A stretch of DNA of 64,000 bases, taken from JANQRZ01 sp965215165. Lineage in GTDB: Bacteria > Bacteroidota > Rhodothermia > Rhodothermales > JANQRZ01. A model generated the notes under the pieces. The model was not told where the DNA came from. It did not search any database and saw nothing but the letters and a program-made list of their open reading frames with translations. The stretch spans positions 2,728,001 through 2,792,000 of the forward strand of contig CBDCCX010000006.1 in NCBI GenBank assembly GCA_965215165.1, written 5' to 3'. Shown one piece after another: positions 18,153 to 25,997 of this stretch. The translations under genes were made by a program, and so were the position numbers. Each line of letters starts with the position of its first letter. Position 1 is the stretch's first letter.

Positions 18153-18950
18153 GTGCCTCTCGTCGATACCCACGCTCACCTCTACCTCGACCGCTTCGAG
18201 GCCGACCGCCTCGCGGTCATCGGACGGGCGAAGGCGGCGGGCGTCGCAGCCATCCTGCTGCCCGCCATCGACGGGCCTTCGGTCCGCGCCGCGCTCGAGC
18301 TGTGCGAGCAGCACCCCGGCTTCTTCTGGGCGATGGCCGCCCTCCATCCCTCCGAGGTGAAGGACGCGACCGAGGCCGACTTCGAGGCCGTCCGCGCCTT
18401 CTGCGACCGGCCGGAGGTCGTCGCCGTGGGCGAGAGCGGACTGGACTACTACTGGGACCGCTCGTTCAACGCGAAACAGCAAGACTTCCTCCGCCGCCAC
18501 GCCCGCCTCGCCGCCGAGCGCGACCTCCCGCTCGTGCTCCACAACCGCGACGAGAAGGGCCGCGACGCCGCCTCGCGCGACCTGGTAGCGATCCTCCGGG
18601 AGATCAACGCTGAGCCGGGCAGCGGGCGTCTGCGCGGCGTCTTCCACTGCTTCGGCGGGCCGGCGTGGCTGGCGGACGAAGTCCTCGACCTCGGCTTCCA
18701 CATCGGCCTCGGCGGGACGCTCACGTTCAAGAACGGCGGCGTGCCGGACGCCATCGCGGCCGTGCCGCTGGAGCGGATCGTGCTCGAGACCGACGCGCCG
18801 TACCTCGCGCCCGCGCCGCACCGAGGCAAGCGGAACGAGCCAGCCTACGTCCGCTTGGTCGCCGAGAAGCTGGCCGAGGTCCGGGGCCTCTCCGTCGAGG
18901 ACATCGAGGCGGTGACGACGGCGAACGCGGTGGCACTGTTCGGGGTGTGA
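18153..18950 (+). CDS. tatD: TatD-family metal-dependent deoxyribonuclease
   Basis: 265 aa from a GTG start; the family starts right before the metal motif, and here VDTHAHLYLDRF follows at once. Frames reaching back to 18048 overlap the divergent kinase and have no family support. The TatD signature is complete: VDTHAH (metal His pair), ALHPSEV, VAVGESGLDYYWD (Glu metal ligand), LPLVLHNRD, GVFHCFGG, LETDAPYLAP (Asp). TatD is a Mg-dependent 3'-5' exonuclease and AP endonuclease used in DNA repair and possibly tRNA or RNA decay. Length is typical. Confidence 0.93.
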   Translation: MPLVDTHAHLYLDRFEADRLAVIGRAKAAGVAAILLPAIDGPSVRAALELCEQHPGFFWAMAALHPSEVKDATEADFEAVRAFCDRPEVVAVGESGLDYYWDRSFNAKQQDFLRRHARLAAERDLPLVLHNRDEKGRDAASRDLVAILREINAEPGSGRLRGVFHCFGGPAWLADEVLDLGFHIGLGGTLTFKNGGVPDAIAAVPLERIVLETDAPYLAPAPHRGKRNEPAYVRLVAEKLAEVRGLSVEDIEAVTTANAVALFGV

Positions 18951-18999
18951 CCCCCCGTTTCGAGAGCGCATCGGGCTACGCCCTCAAGCACTCCCGAAA

Positions 19000-19024
19000 C
19001 TGTCCCCCTTGTGAAGGGGGACAG
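19000..19024. repeat. Palindrome flanking the DUF559 gene, upstream copy
   Basis: CTGTCCCCCTT, a 3-nt loop, then its exact reverse complement. The same palindrome recurs at 19609-19633 downstream of the gene, in the same context (followed in both copies by a GCTG.GAGCG..GCGACCG type sequence). Confidence 0.9.
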
Positions 19025-19135
19025 CCGCGCGTTGCTGAGAGCGAGCTTTGCGAGCGACCGCGAGCGCGGCGACCGGTCTGCGAGGTTACGACGCGCCTCC
19101 AGAACCGTCTACAGGTCCCAAGCCCCCGAGGACCG

Positions 19136-19495
19136 ATGACACGCCGCCTGTACAACCTCCCCGCGCAGAAGCCGGCGCGTCGGCACCTCCGCACGCGCGG
19201 CACCCCTGCCGAGGCTGCGCTCTGGCTCCGCCTCCAGCGGCGGCAGCTCGGCGGACGGCGGTTCCGGCGGCAGTTCAGCGTCGGCCCCTACATCCTCGAC
19301 TTCTACTGCCCGCGCGAACGTCTCGCTGTCGAGCTAGATGGGGCCGTGCACGATGACCCCGTACAGCGCGCCTATGACACCGAGCGCACCCGGCACCTCG
19401 GCGGGCTAGGCATCCGGGTGGTGCGGTTTGAGAACCGGGCGGTGTTCGAGGCACCGGAGGCGGTGCTGGCTGCGATTGCGACGCATTTTGAGTAG
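19136..19495 (+). CDS. DUF559 endonuclease-like protein (Vsr fold)
   Basis: 119 aa. It matches the DUF559 family, distant relatives of very-short-patch-repair (Vsr) and restriction-endonuclease-like folds: ARHLRTRGTPAEAALWLRLQRRQLGGRRFRRQFSVGPYILDFYCPRERLAVELDGAVHD, then TRHLGGLGIRVVRFENRAVFEAPEAVLAAI. Asp in ILDFYC and Glu-Leu-Asp-Gly (VELDGAVH) are the expected active-site residues. Function in the family is largely unknown; nuclease activity is inferred from fold. The gene is flanked by palindromes at about 110-140 bp on each side, which suggests a small mobile or cassette-like unit. Confidence 0.85.
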   Translation: MTRRLYNLPAQKPARRHLRTRGTPAEAALWLRLQRRQLGGRRFRRQFSVGPYILDFYCPRERLAVELDGAVHDDPVQRAYDTERTRHLGGLGIRVVRFENRAVFEAPEAVLAAIATHFE

Positions 19496-19572
19496 GAACC
19501 CACCGGACCTCCGTTCAGGCCGCGCATTGCTGCGCTCAGGCACGGCCTAAACTGTCCCTCTCGCACCCCCCG

Positions 19573-19633
19573 CTTTCCAATCCATCGCTACGCTCAGGGA
19601 TTGGAAAGCTGTCCCCCTTTTCAAGGGGGACAG
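19573..19633. repeat. Stem-loop plus downstream DUF559-flanking palindrome
   Basis: CTTTCCAATCC (19573-19583) pairs with its reverse complement (19598-19608), and right after it CTGTCCCCCTT, a 3-nt loop and its exact reverse complement (19609-19633) repeat the palindrome found upstream of the DUF559 gene. Confidence 0.85.
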
Positions 19634-19683
19634 TTCGGTGCCGCTGGGAGCGACAGCGACCGCAAACCGAATGGGGGGTCCAG

Positions 19684-19718
19684 CAAAAACCCCGCGCGCA
19701 CCGAAGCACGCGCGGGGT
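19684..19718 (-). terminator. Rho-independent terminator of the dcw cluster
   Basis: Read on the minus strand, a 10-bp GC-rich stem (arms at 19689-19698 and 19709-19718, loop of 10 nt) is followed by a T-run (AAAAA at 19685-19689 on the plus strand). It lies about 200 bp beyond the ftsZ stop and ends the long minus-strand operon. Confidence 0.7.
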
Positions 19719-19913
19719 CGAGGGACAACCCTGGCGAGGTCGTCCGGAGGAGACGCAGCAAGACTACGGACCGCCGGTGCCAACGGCATGGCACAGCCCT
19801 GCGGCTGCGTTTCTGATTTCTCGTTACCTGGTTTCTGGTTGGGCACCCCGGCCGTGCTCGCTGAACCAGAAACTGGAACGTGAAGCCTCGCCGCAGGCAA
19901 ACAGCCCGAAGGG

Positions 19914-21182
19914 TCAGTCCATCATCTTGCGGAGGAACGCCGGCACGTCCGAGTCGTCGGCATGGTCGCGCTCGTGGCGGCGCTTGAAGTCGTCGGCCTG
20001 GAGGCGGCGAACGTTCGCCGGGCGCTTCTCAGTCGCCGGGCGCTTCTTGGTGGTCTCGGCCTCGTCGCCCGAGAGGGCCGGGGTGCGGCGCTCGTAGGCA
20101 GGCGTGTCGAGGTGCTTGAGGTTGTCCTCGCCCTTGTAGCCCGGCACCGGCTCGTCGCCGGCGAGGCGGACGGTGCGGCGGACGCGGGCGTCGCGGCGCT
20201 CGGTCTCGAAGCCGGTCGCGATGACGGTCACGCGCAGCTCGCCGTCCATCGCCGGGTCGATCACGGTGCCGAAGATGACCTCGGCCTCGTCGCCGGCCTC
20301 GCGCTGGATCACGGACGTCGCCTGCGTGGCCTCGCGGATGCCGAGGTTCTCGCCGCCGGTGATGTTGACGAGCACGTTGCGCGCGCCCGAGATCGAGACG
20401 CCGCCGAGCAGCGGGCTGGAGATGGCCTCGAGGGCGGCGCGCTCGGCGCGCTTGTCGCCCTGCGCGGTGGCGCTGCCCATGATGGCCGTGCCGCCGTCCT
20501 CCATCGTCGTCCGCACGTCGGCGAAGTCGAGGTTGATGATGCCGTGGACCGTGATGAGGTCCGAGATGCCGCGGGTCGCGTTGTAGAGCACGTCGTCGGC
20601 CATCTCGAAGGCCGCCATCAGCGTGGTGTCGTCCTCGGCGATGTCGAGCAGGCGCTCGTTCGGGATGACGATCAGCGTGTCGACGGTCTCCTTCAAGAGG
20701 TCGAGGCCCTCGCTGGCGGACTTCATCCGCTTGCGGCCCTCGCAGTCGAACGGCTTGGTCACGATGGCGACGGTCAGGATGCCCATGCGCTTGGCGATGG
20801 CGGCCACGACGGGCGCGCCGCCGGTGCCGGTCCCGCCGCCCATGCCGGCGGTGACGAAGACCATGTCGGAGCCGGCGATCGACTTCTCGATCTCGGTGCG
20901 GCTCTCCTCGGCGGCCTCGGCCCCGACGAACGGACGCGCGCCCGCGCCGAGCCCCTTGGTGAGTTCGCGGCCGACCTGGAGCTTGGTGGGGGCCTTGTTC
21001 ATGCCGAGCGCTTGCGCGTCGGTGTTGATCGCCACGAACTCTACGCCGTGGATGCCCTTGCCGATCATGTTGTTGACGGCGTTGCCGCCGCCGCCGCCGA
21101 CGCCGACGACTGAGATTTTGGGTTTTTCCTTCGCGTCGGTGTCGAAGGCGAAGCGGGTGCTGAGTGGGGTGTTGGTGTCCAT
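19914..21182 (-). CDS. ftsZ: Cell division GTPase FtsZ
   Basis: 422 aa, last gene of the dcw cluster. The tubulin-like GTPase domain is complete: VVGVGGGGGNAVNNMI, NTDAQAL, the tubulin signature GMGGGTGTGGAP, and NERLL plus NLDFADVRTTM of the C-terminal subdomain (T7 loop). A ~90-residue, Arg/Glu/Asp-rich linker leads to the C-terminal peptide DVPAFLRKMMD, which binds FtsA and other partners. It assembles the cytokinetic Z-ring at midcell. It follows ftsA after 124 bp that contains an AT-rich inverted repeat. Length is typical for Bacteroidota. Confidence 0.98.
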   Translation of the reverse strand: MDTNTPLSTRFAFDTDAKEKPKISVVGVGGGGGNAVNNMIGKGIHGVEFVAINTDAQALGMNKAPTKLQVGRELTKGLGAGARPFVGAEAAEESRTEIEKSIAGSDMVFVTAGMGGGTGTGGAPVVAAIAKRMGILTVAIVTKPFDCEGRKRMKSASEGLDLLKETVDTLIVIPNERLLDIAEDDTTLMAAFEMADDVLYNATRGISDLITVHGIINLDFADVRTTMEDGGTAIMGSATAQGDKRAERAALEAISSPLLGGVSISGARNVLVNITGGENLGIREATQATSVIQREAGDEAEVIFGTVIDPAMDGELRVTVIATGFETERRDARVRRTVRLAGDEPVPGYKGEDNLKHLDTPAYERRTPALSGDEAETTKKRPATEKRPANVRRLQADDFKRRHERDHADDSDVPAFLRKMMD

Positions 21183-21244
21183 GATGGTTGTCTCCGGATG
21201 TTTTACGCCAGGGGGTCCTGCGATTGGTGATTTTGGATTGGGGG

Positions 21245-21303
21245 TTTTGGATTTTGGATTGGGCCGGCTTCCGAACCGGAAATCCCTACTCCAAAATCCA
21301 AAA
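21245..21303. repeat. AT-rich inverted repeat between ftsA and ftsZ
   Basis: A TTTTGGATTTTGGA-type left arm (from 21245) is matched by TCCAAAATCCAAAA (21290-21303), with an inner GC stem (CCGGCTTCCGAACCGG). The AT-rich arms stand out in GC-rich surroundings and look like a dispersed intergenic repeat. Confidence 0.75.
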
Positions 21304-21306
21304 GCG

Positions 21307-22548
21307 TTAGAGTTCGTCGAACCAGCTCTTCATGCGGCCGGCGATCTTGGTCACGAGCGTGTCGCCGTCGTGGCCTGCGCCGACCGTCAGCAGGGCCGAC
21401 TCCGTGGTCTCGTGGCGGAGCCCGTAGAGCACCAGGCCCACGGCCGTCGCGTAGATCGGGTCGGCGACCTCCTCGACCAGGCCGCCGGCCAGCCCGAACG
21501 GGGTCCCGAGCCGGGCCTCGACGCCCAAGACCTCCGACGCCAGCTCGGCCGTGCCCCGCGTCAGGCTGCCGCCGCCGGTGAGGACCACGCCCGCCGAGAG
21601 GTGCCGCCCGTAGCCGGAGCGCTTGATCTCGATGCCGACGATCTCCATGATCTCCTCCAGCCGGGGCTGGATGATCTGGGCGAGGGTGCTCTGGCCGATG
21701 GCCTTCTCGGGCCGCCCGCCGATGCCGGGGATCGTGATCTCCTGGTCCTCCTCGACCAAGTCCACGAGCGCGACCCCGAACTGCCGCTTGAGGCGCTCGG
21801 CCTGGTCGTCGAGGATGCCCAGCCCCTTGCGGAGGTCGTCGGTGACCTTGTTGCCGGCGACCGCGACGACGGCGGTGTGCCGGATCGTCTGGTCCTCGAA
21901 GACCGCGATGTCGGTGGTGCCGCCGCCGATGTCGATCAGCGCCACGCCGACCGCCTTCTCGTCGTTGTGGAGCACGGCGTAGGACGATGCCAGCGGCTCG
22001 AGGACGATGTCGGCGACCTCGTAGCCCGCCTTCTCGATGCAGCGGTAGACGTTCTTGGCCGCCGAGACGAGGCCGGTGATGATGTGGACGTTGGCCTCGA
22101 GGCGGATGCCGCTCATCCCAATGGGGTCGGCGACGCCGTCCTGGCCGTCGACGATGAACTCCTGCGGGATCACGTGCAGGATCCGGCGGTCCGCCGGCAG
22201 GGCGACGTGCTGGGTGTCCTCGAGGAGGCGGTCCACGTCGCGCTGCGTGATCTCGCCGTTGCGGCTGGAGATGACGCCCCGGCTCTGGAAGCTCTGGATG
22301 TGGTCGCCGGCGATGCCGACGTAGACGCTGCGCGCCTCGACGCCGGCGGCGCGCTCGGCCTCGCCGACGGCCTCTTGGACCGCCGCGACCGTCCGGTCGA
22401 TGTTGACGACGACGCCGCGGTTGAGGCCGTCCGAGTGGGCGACGCCGACGCCGAGGACGTTGATCCGGTCGAGGTCGTCGGCGGCGGCGACGACGGCGCA
22501 GACCTTCGTCGTCCCGATGTCTACGCCGACTACGATGCGTTCATTCAT
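21307..22548 (-). CDS. ftsA: Cell division protein FtsA
   Basis: 413 aa, actin-like ATPase that tethers FtsZ to the membrane. Visible motifs: VGVDIGTTKVCAVVA (phosphate 1), IDIGGGTTDIAVFED (phosphate 2), SAGVVLTGGGSLTRG (adenosine), and the SHS2 1C domain between about 85 and 165. The C-terminal KIAGRMKSWFDEL is the amphipathic membrane-targeting helix. It lies between ftsQ (41 bp upstream) and ftsZ in the operon. Confidence 0.97.
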   Translation of the reverse strand: MNERIVVGVDIGTTKVCAVVAAADDLDRINVLGVGVAHSDGLNRGVVVNIDRTVAAVQEAVGEAERAAGVEARSVYVGIAGDHIQSFQSRGVISSRNGEITQRDVDRLLEDTQHVALPADRRILHVIPQEFIVDGQDGVADPIGMSGIRLEANVHIITGLVSAAKNVYRCIEKAGYEVADIVLEPLASSYAVLHNDEKAVGVALIDIGGGTTDIAVFEDQTIRHTAVVAVAGNKVTDDLRKGLGILDDQAERLKRQFGVALVDLVEEDQEITIPGIGGRPEKAIGQSTLAQIIQPRLEEIMEIVGIEIKRSGYGRHLSAGVVLTGGGSLTRGTAELASEVLGVEARLGTPFGLAGGLVEEVADPIYATAVGLVLYGLRHETTESALLTVGAGHDGDTLVTKIAGRMKSWFDEL

Positions 22549-22589
22549 GGCTGTTGGTTGTTAGTGGTTCGTTGTTAGTGGTGTGGTGG

Positions 22590-23384
22590 TTAGTGGTGTG
22601 GTGGCGGGCTTTTTATCCGTTCCCCGCCCTCGTCCGTCACGATCTGCCCGTCGAAGCGGAGGTCGATCCGGCGGACGGGCGTGTTGGGGCGCGTGAGAAG
22701 GGCTTGGTGCCAGAAGGCGTGGAGGCGCGTGAGCTTGCCGGCGATGTCGGTGCGGCCGAGGGCGACGGGGAGCGCGCGGCCGTCCGGCGTGGGCGAGGTC
22801 GTGAGGGTGAGCAGGCCGCCCGCGCTGCGCTCGATGGAGGAGACGAGCGCGTCGGTCTCGGGCGGAGCCGCAGCGAGGGCGGCCAGGAGGTCGAGCACGG
22901 CCGCGTCGTCCGTTGGCGTGGTCGGCTGGAAGCGGCCGAAGGCACCGGTGAGGAGCGGCACGTCGTAGGCCGCGCCCGGCACGGCGGGCATCGTGAAGCC
23001 GGCGGCGTCGAAGAAGAAGGCCGGCCGGCCCGACGCGTCGAGCACGAGCGCGGTGGGCACGCGCTCCACCACGGCGATCTCGAGCGTGCCCGTCGGCCAC
23101 CGCGTCACACTCGCGCGCTCGACCCACGGGTGCCGCCGCGCCCGGTCGGCCAGGAGCGCCGGGTCGAGCGAGAACAGCAGCGCCGAGTCCGGCACCGCGA
23201 CCAAGCCGAGCACGGCGCTCGTGTCCGTGTGAACGGCCCCGGAGACGGCGACGGCACGCACCGGCACGGCGGCCTGCCACCGCCACCCGACGATGCCGAG
23301 CGCGACGAGGGCCGCGAGGCCGAGCACCCAGAGCACGCGGCGCACCCAGCGGCGGGTCTGTTTTTGGTCCGTCGTTTTCGCCAT
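22590..23384 (-). CDS. ftsQ: Cell division protein FtsQ (POTRA/DivIB family)
   Basis: 264 aa. The start at 23384 overlaps the murC stop by one base (TGATG), indicating translational coupling; a longer frame would run inside murC. A cytoplasmic basic tail is followed by a single membrane helix (~15-37) and a POTRA domain (residues ~45-115: PVRAVAVSGAVHTDTSAVLGL, HPWVERASVTRWPTGTLEIAVVERVPTALV), then the FtsQ beta domain. It recruits FtsL/FtsB and FtsWI to the divisome. Sequence conservation in the family is low; position between murC and ftsA supports the call. Confidence 0.9.
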   Translation of the reverse strand: MAKTTDQKQTRRWVRRVLWVLGLAALVALGIVGWRWQAAVPVRAVAVSGAVHTDTSAVLGLVAVPDSALLFSLDPALLADRARRHPWVERASVTRWPTGTLEIAVVERVPTALVLDASGRPAFFFDAAGFTMPAVPGAAYDVPLLTGAFGRFQPTTPTDDAAVLDLLAALAAAPPETDALVSSIERSAGGLLTLTTSPTPDGRALPVALGRTDIAGKLTRLHAFWHQALLTRPNTPVRRIDLRFDGQIVTDEGGERIKSPPPHH

Positions 23385-24802
23385 CAGGCTGCCTCCTCCC
23401 GGGATTTGAGGTCGGAGAGAAAAGCCTCGCCGCACTGCCAGATGTCGCCCGCGCCCATCGTGATCACGAGGTCGCCGGGGCGCGTCTCGTCCCGGAGGAA
23501 CGCCGGCAGGTCGGTCTTGTCGGCGACGAAGCGTACGTCGCGGTGCCCATAGCGGGCGGCGAGGGTCGCGAGCATCCGGCCGGTCACCCCGTCGATGGGC
23601 TCCTCGCGCGCGCCGTAGATCTCGGTCAGGATCAGCACGTCGGCGTCGTAGAAGGCGCGGGCGAACTCCTCCTGGAAATCGCGCGTGCGCGAGTACAGAT
23701 GCGGCTGGAAGACGGCGACGATCCGGCGGTCCGGCCAGCCGGTCGAGGCCGCCTCGAGCGTCGCCTCGATCTCGGTCGGGTGGTGGGCGTAGTCGTCGAT
23801 CACGACCAAGCCGCCGACCTCGCCCTTGATCTCGAAGCGGCGGTCGACGCCGGTGAAGTCGCCGAGCGCCTGCTGAATCTTGGCGAACGGGATGTCGAGC
23901 TCGAGGCCGACCGCGACGGCGGCGAGGGCGTTGCGGACGTTGTGCAGGCCCGGCACGGCGAGCCGCACGTCGCCGAGCACCTCCTTGTCGCGGACCACGC
24001 CGAAGTGCGTCACCGGGCCGACCTGCTCGACGCCCTCGGCGCGGATCTGCGCTTGCCGGCTCGTGCCGTAGGTGATCGTCCGGCGCTCGATCTGGTTCAG
24101 GACCTCGCGCACGACGGGGTCGTCGAGGCAGAGGATGGCCGCGCCGAAGAACGGGACCGAGTTGGCGAACTCGACGAACGCGCCCTTGAGGTCGTCGAGG
24201 TCGCGGTAGATGTCGAGGTGGTCGGCCTCGATGTTGGTCACGACCGAGAGGACGGGCGTGAGGCGGAGGAAGGTGCGGTCGTACTCGTCGGCCTCGATGA
24301 TGATGATGTCGCCCTCGCCCGAGACGGCGTTCGAGTCGAAGACGGTGACCTTGCCGCCGACGATGATGGTCGGGTCGAAGCCGCCCTCCTGCACGACGAG
24401 GCCGGTCATGCTGGTGGTCGTCGTCTTGCCGTGCGTGCCGGCGATGCCGACGCCGTACTTGGCGCGCATCAGCTCGCCGAGCATCTCGGCGCGGCGGATG
24501 ATCGGGATGCGGCGGCGCTCGGCCTCGGCCGTCTCGGGGTTCTGGCTGGGCTTGACGGCCGAGGAATACACGACCACATCCGCGTCGGTGACCTGCTCGG
24601 CGGCATGGCCCTGGTGGACGGTCGCGCCGAGGGACTCGAGGCGCTCGGTGACGTCGTTGGCCTGGAGGTCGGAGCCGCTGACGCGGTAGCCGCGCGCGAT
24701 CAGCACCTCGGCGATGGACGACATCCCGATCCCGCCGATCCCGACCATGTGGACGTTCTTGATTCGGCCGAAGCTCGCCTGCCTGCGCATCTGGTTCGTC
24801 AT
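23384..24802 (-). CDS. murC: UDP-N-acetylmuramate--L-alanine ligase
   Basis: 472 aa, cytoplasmic peptidoglycan precursor synthesis, adding L-Ala to UDP-MurNAc with ATP. Motifs: N-terminal HMVGIGGIGMSSIAEVL, the ATP-binding GTHGKTTTTSMTG, DEYDRTFL, SVVTNIEADHLD, DYAHHPTEI and the C-terminal RIVAVFQPHLYSRT. The start at 24802 overlaps the murG stop by four bases (ATGA); a second in-frame ATG at 24790 is also possible. The long frame upstream is a shadow of murG. Confidence 0.97.
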   Translation of the reverse strand: MTNQMRRQASFGRIKNVHMVGIGGIGMSSIAEVLIARGYRVSGSDLQANDVTERLESLGATVHQGHAAEQVTDADVVVYSSAVKPSQNPETAEAERRRIPIIRRAEMLGELMRAKYGVGIAGTHGKTTTTSMTGLVVQEGGFDPTIIVGGKVTVFDSNAVSGEGDIIIIEADEYDRTFLRLTPVLSVVTNIEADHLDIYRDLDDLKGAFVEFANSVPFFGAAILCLDDPVVREVLNQIERRTITYGTSRQAQIRAEGVEQVGPVTHFGVVRDKEVLGDVRLAVPGLHNVRNALAAVAVGLELDIPFAKIQQALGDFTGVDRRFEIKGEVGGLVVIDDYAHHPTEIEATLEAASTGWPDRRIVAVFQPHLYSRTRDFQEEFARAFYDADVLILTEIYGAREEPIDGVTGRMLATLAARYGHRDVRFVADKTDLPAFLRDETRPGDLVITMGAGDIWQCGEAFLSDLKSREEAA

Positions 24803-25935
24803 GCCGACCTCCGCGTCTGGGCGAGCGCCAAGACCGCCTCGGCGATGTCGCGCGCCGCGTCCGGCCGAGCGATGGCGAGCGCGGCGGCCTTCATTCCCGC
24901 GAGCCGGCCGGCATCCGCGAGGAGACCCTGCACGGTCGGCAGGAACGCAGCCAAGCGCGGCTCGGGCAGGAGGACGGCGGCCCCGGCGTCGGCGAGGGCG
25001 GCGGCGTTCTTGGTCTGGTGGTCGGCCGTGACGTTCGGGCTCGGGACGAGCACCGACGGCGTGCCGGTGACGGCGAGCTCGCTGCACGTGATCGCCCCGG
25101 CGCGGCAGAGGGCAAGGTCGGCGGCGGCATAGGCCAAGTCCATCCGGTCGAGGTATTCCAAGAGCCGCAGCCGGGGGTGGGCCTGAACCCGGCCTTGCAG
25201 CTCGGCGAAGTAGCGCCGCCCGGTCTGCCAGACGATGGAGAGCGTCTCGTCGGCCAGGAGCGCGGCGAGGTGGTCGGCGAGGGCGTCGTTGATCGGCCCG
25301 GCCCCGAGCGACCCGCCCATCGCCAGAAGCACCCGCTGCCCGTCGGCGATCCCGAAGTGGGCGCGCGCCGCCTTAGCCTCGGCCTCGGCGAGGTCGGCGC
25401 GGACGGGGTTGCCGGTGAGCACGCACCGAGCCGCCGGGAAGTAGGCCTTCGCGGCTTCGAAGGCGACGAAGATGCGCTCGGCGCGTTTCGCGAGCAGCTT
25501 GTTGGTCGCCCCGGCGTAGGCGTTCTGCTCCTGGATGGCGAGCGGCACGCCGCGCAGCGTCGCCGCGAGCCCGACCGGCCCGGCGACGTACCCGCCCGTC
25601 CCGACCACCACGTCGGGGTCGAACCCGCCGACGAGCGTCCAGCTATCCCCAAGTCCCATCGCGAGCTTGAACGGGAAAGCGAGGAGCTTGGGCGAGAGCG
25701 TCCGCGGAAAGCCGCTCACGGTTACGGCGTGGATCGGGTAGCCCGCCTTCGGGACGGCCTCCCACTCCATCCGGTCGCGCGTGCCGGCGAACGCAATCGC
25801 TGCGTGCGGCGCGACGGCGCGCACCGCGTCCGCGATGGCGATGGCGGGATAGACGTGCCCGCCGGTCCCGCCGCAGGCGAACAGGACCCGGAGGTCAGAG
25901 ATGCGGGGTGCGCTATGGGAAGTGGAGGAGGTCAG
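24799..25935 (-). CDS. murG: UDP-GlcNAc--lipid I N-acetylglucosaminyltransferase, start codon uncertain
   Basis: Makes lipid II from lipid I at the cytoplasmic membrane face. The conserved N-terminal VLFACGGTGGHVYPAIAIADAV, then EWEAVPKAGYP, GGYVAGPVG, QEQNAYAG, LAMGGSLGAGPIND, CRAGAITCSELAVTG and SVLVPSPNVTADHQTKNA are all present, so the enzyme looks complete. No ATG, GTG or TTG occurs in frame between the conserved motif and an in-frame stop inside the upstream palindrome. The first such codon (GTG, 25824) would delete the glycine loop. The listed start is an in-frame CTG at 25935 (378 aa), without a clear ribosome site; a CTG start or a sequence error are the alternatives. Confidence 0.85.
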   Translation of the reverse strand: MTSSTSHSAPRISDLRVLFACGGTGGHVYPAIAIADAVRAVAPHAAIAFAGTRDRMEWEAVPKAGYPIHAVTVSGFPRTLSPKLLAFPFKLAMGLGDSWTLVGGFDPDVVVGTGGYVAGPVGLAATLRGVPLAIQEQNAYAGATNKLLAKRAERIFVAFEAAKAYFPAARCVLTGNPVRADLAEAEAKAARAHFGIADGQRVLLAMGGSLGAGPINDALADHLAALLADETLSIVWQTGRRYFAELQGRVQAHPRLRLLEYLDRMDLAYAAADLALCRAGAITCSELAVTGTPSVLVPSPNVTADHQTKNAAALADAGAAVLLPEPRLAAFLPTVQGLLADAGRLAGMKAAALAIARPDAARDIAEAVLALAQTRRSA

Positions 25936-25965
25936 GATTGGGATACGTTTGGAAAAGACGCTGGC

Positions 25966-25993
25966 GTAGGGGCGACCGGCCGGTCGCCCCTAC
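25966..25993. repeat. Palindromic element, copy 2 (perfect, 28 bp)
   Basis: GTAGGGGCGACCGG followed by its exact reverse complement, between ftsW and murG. On the minus strand it contributes an in-frame TAG upstream of murG. Confidence 0.95.
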
Positions 25994-25997
25994 AGGT

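Larger units (their letters stand above)
19496..19913. other. Gene-free stretch with palindromes between DUF559 gene and ftsZ
   Basis: About 418 bp without a credible gene. It holds a partial CTGTCCC motif near 19551, the stem-loop 19573-19608, the CTGTCCCCCTT palindrome 19609-19633 and a minus-strand terminator at 19684-19718. Confidence 0.7.
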
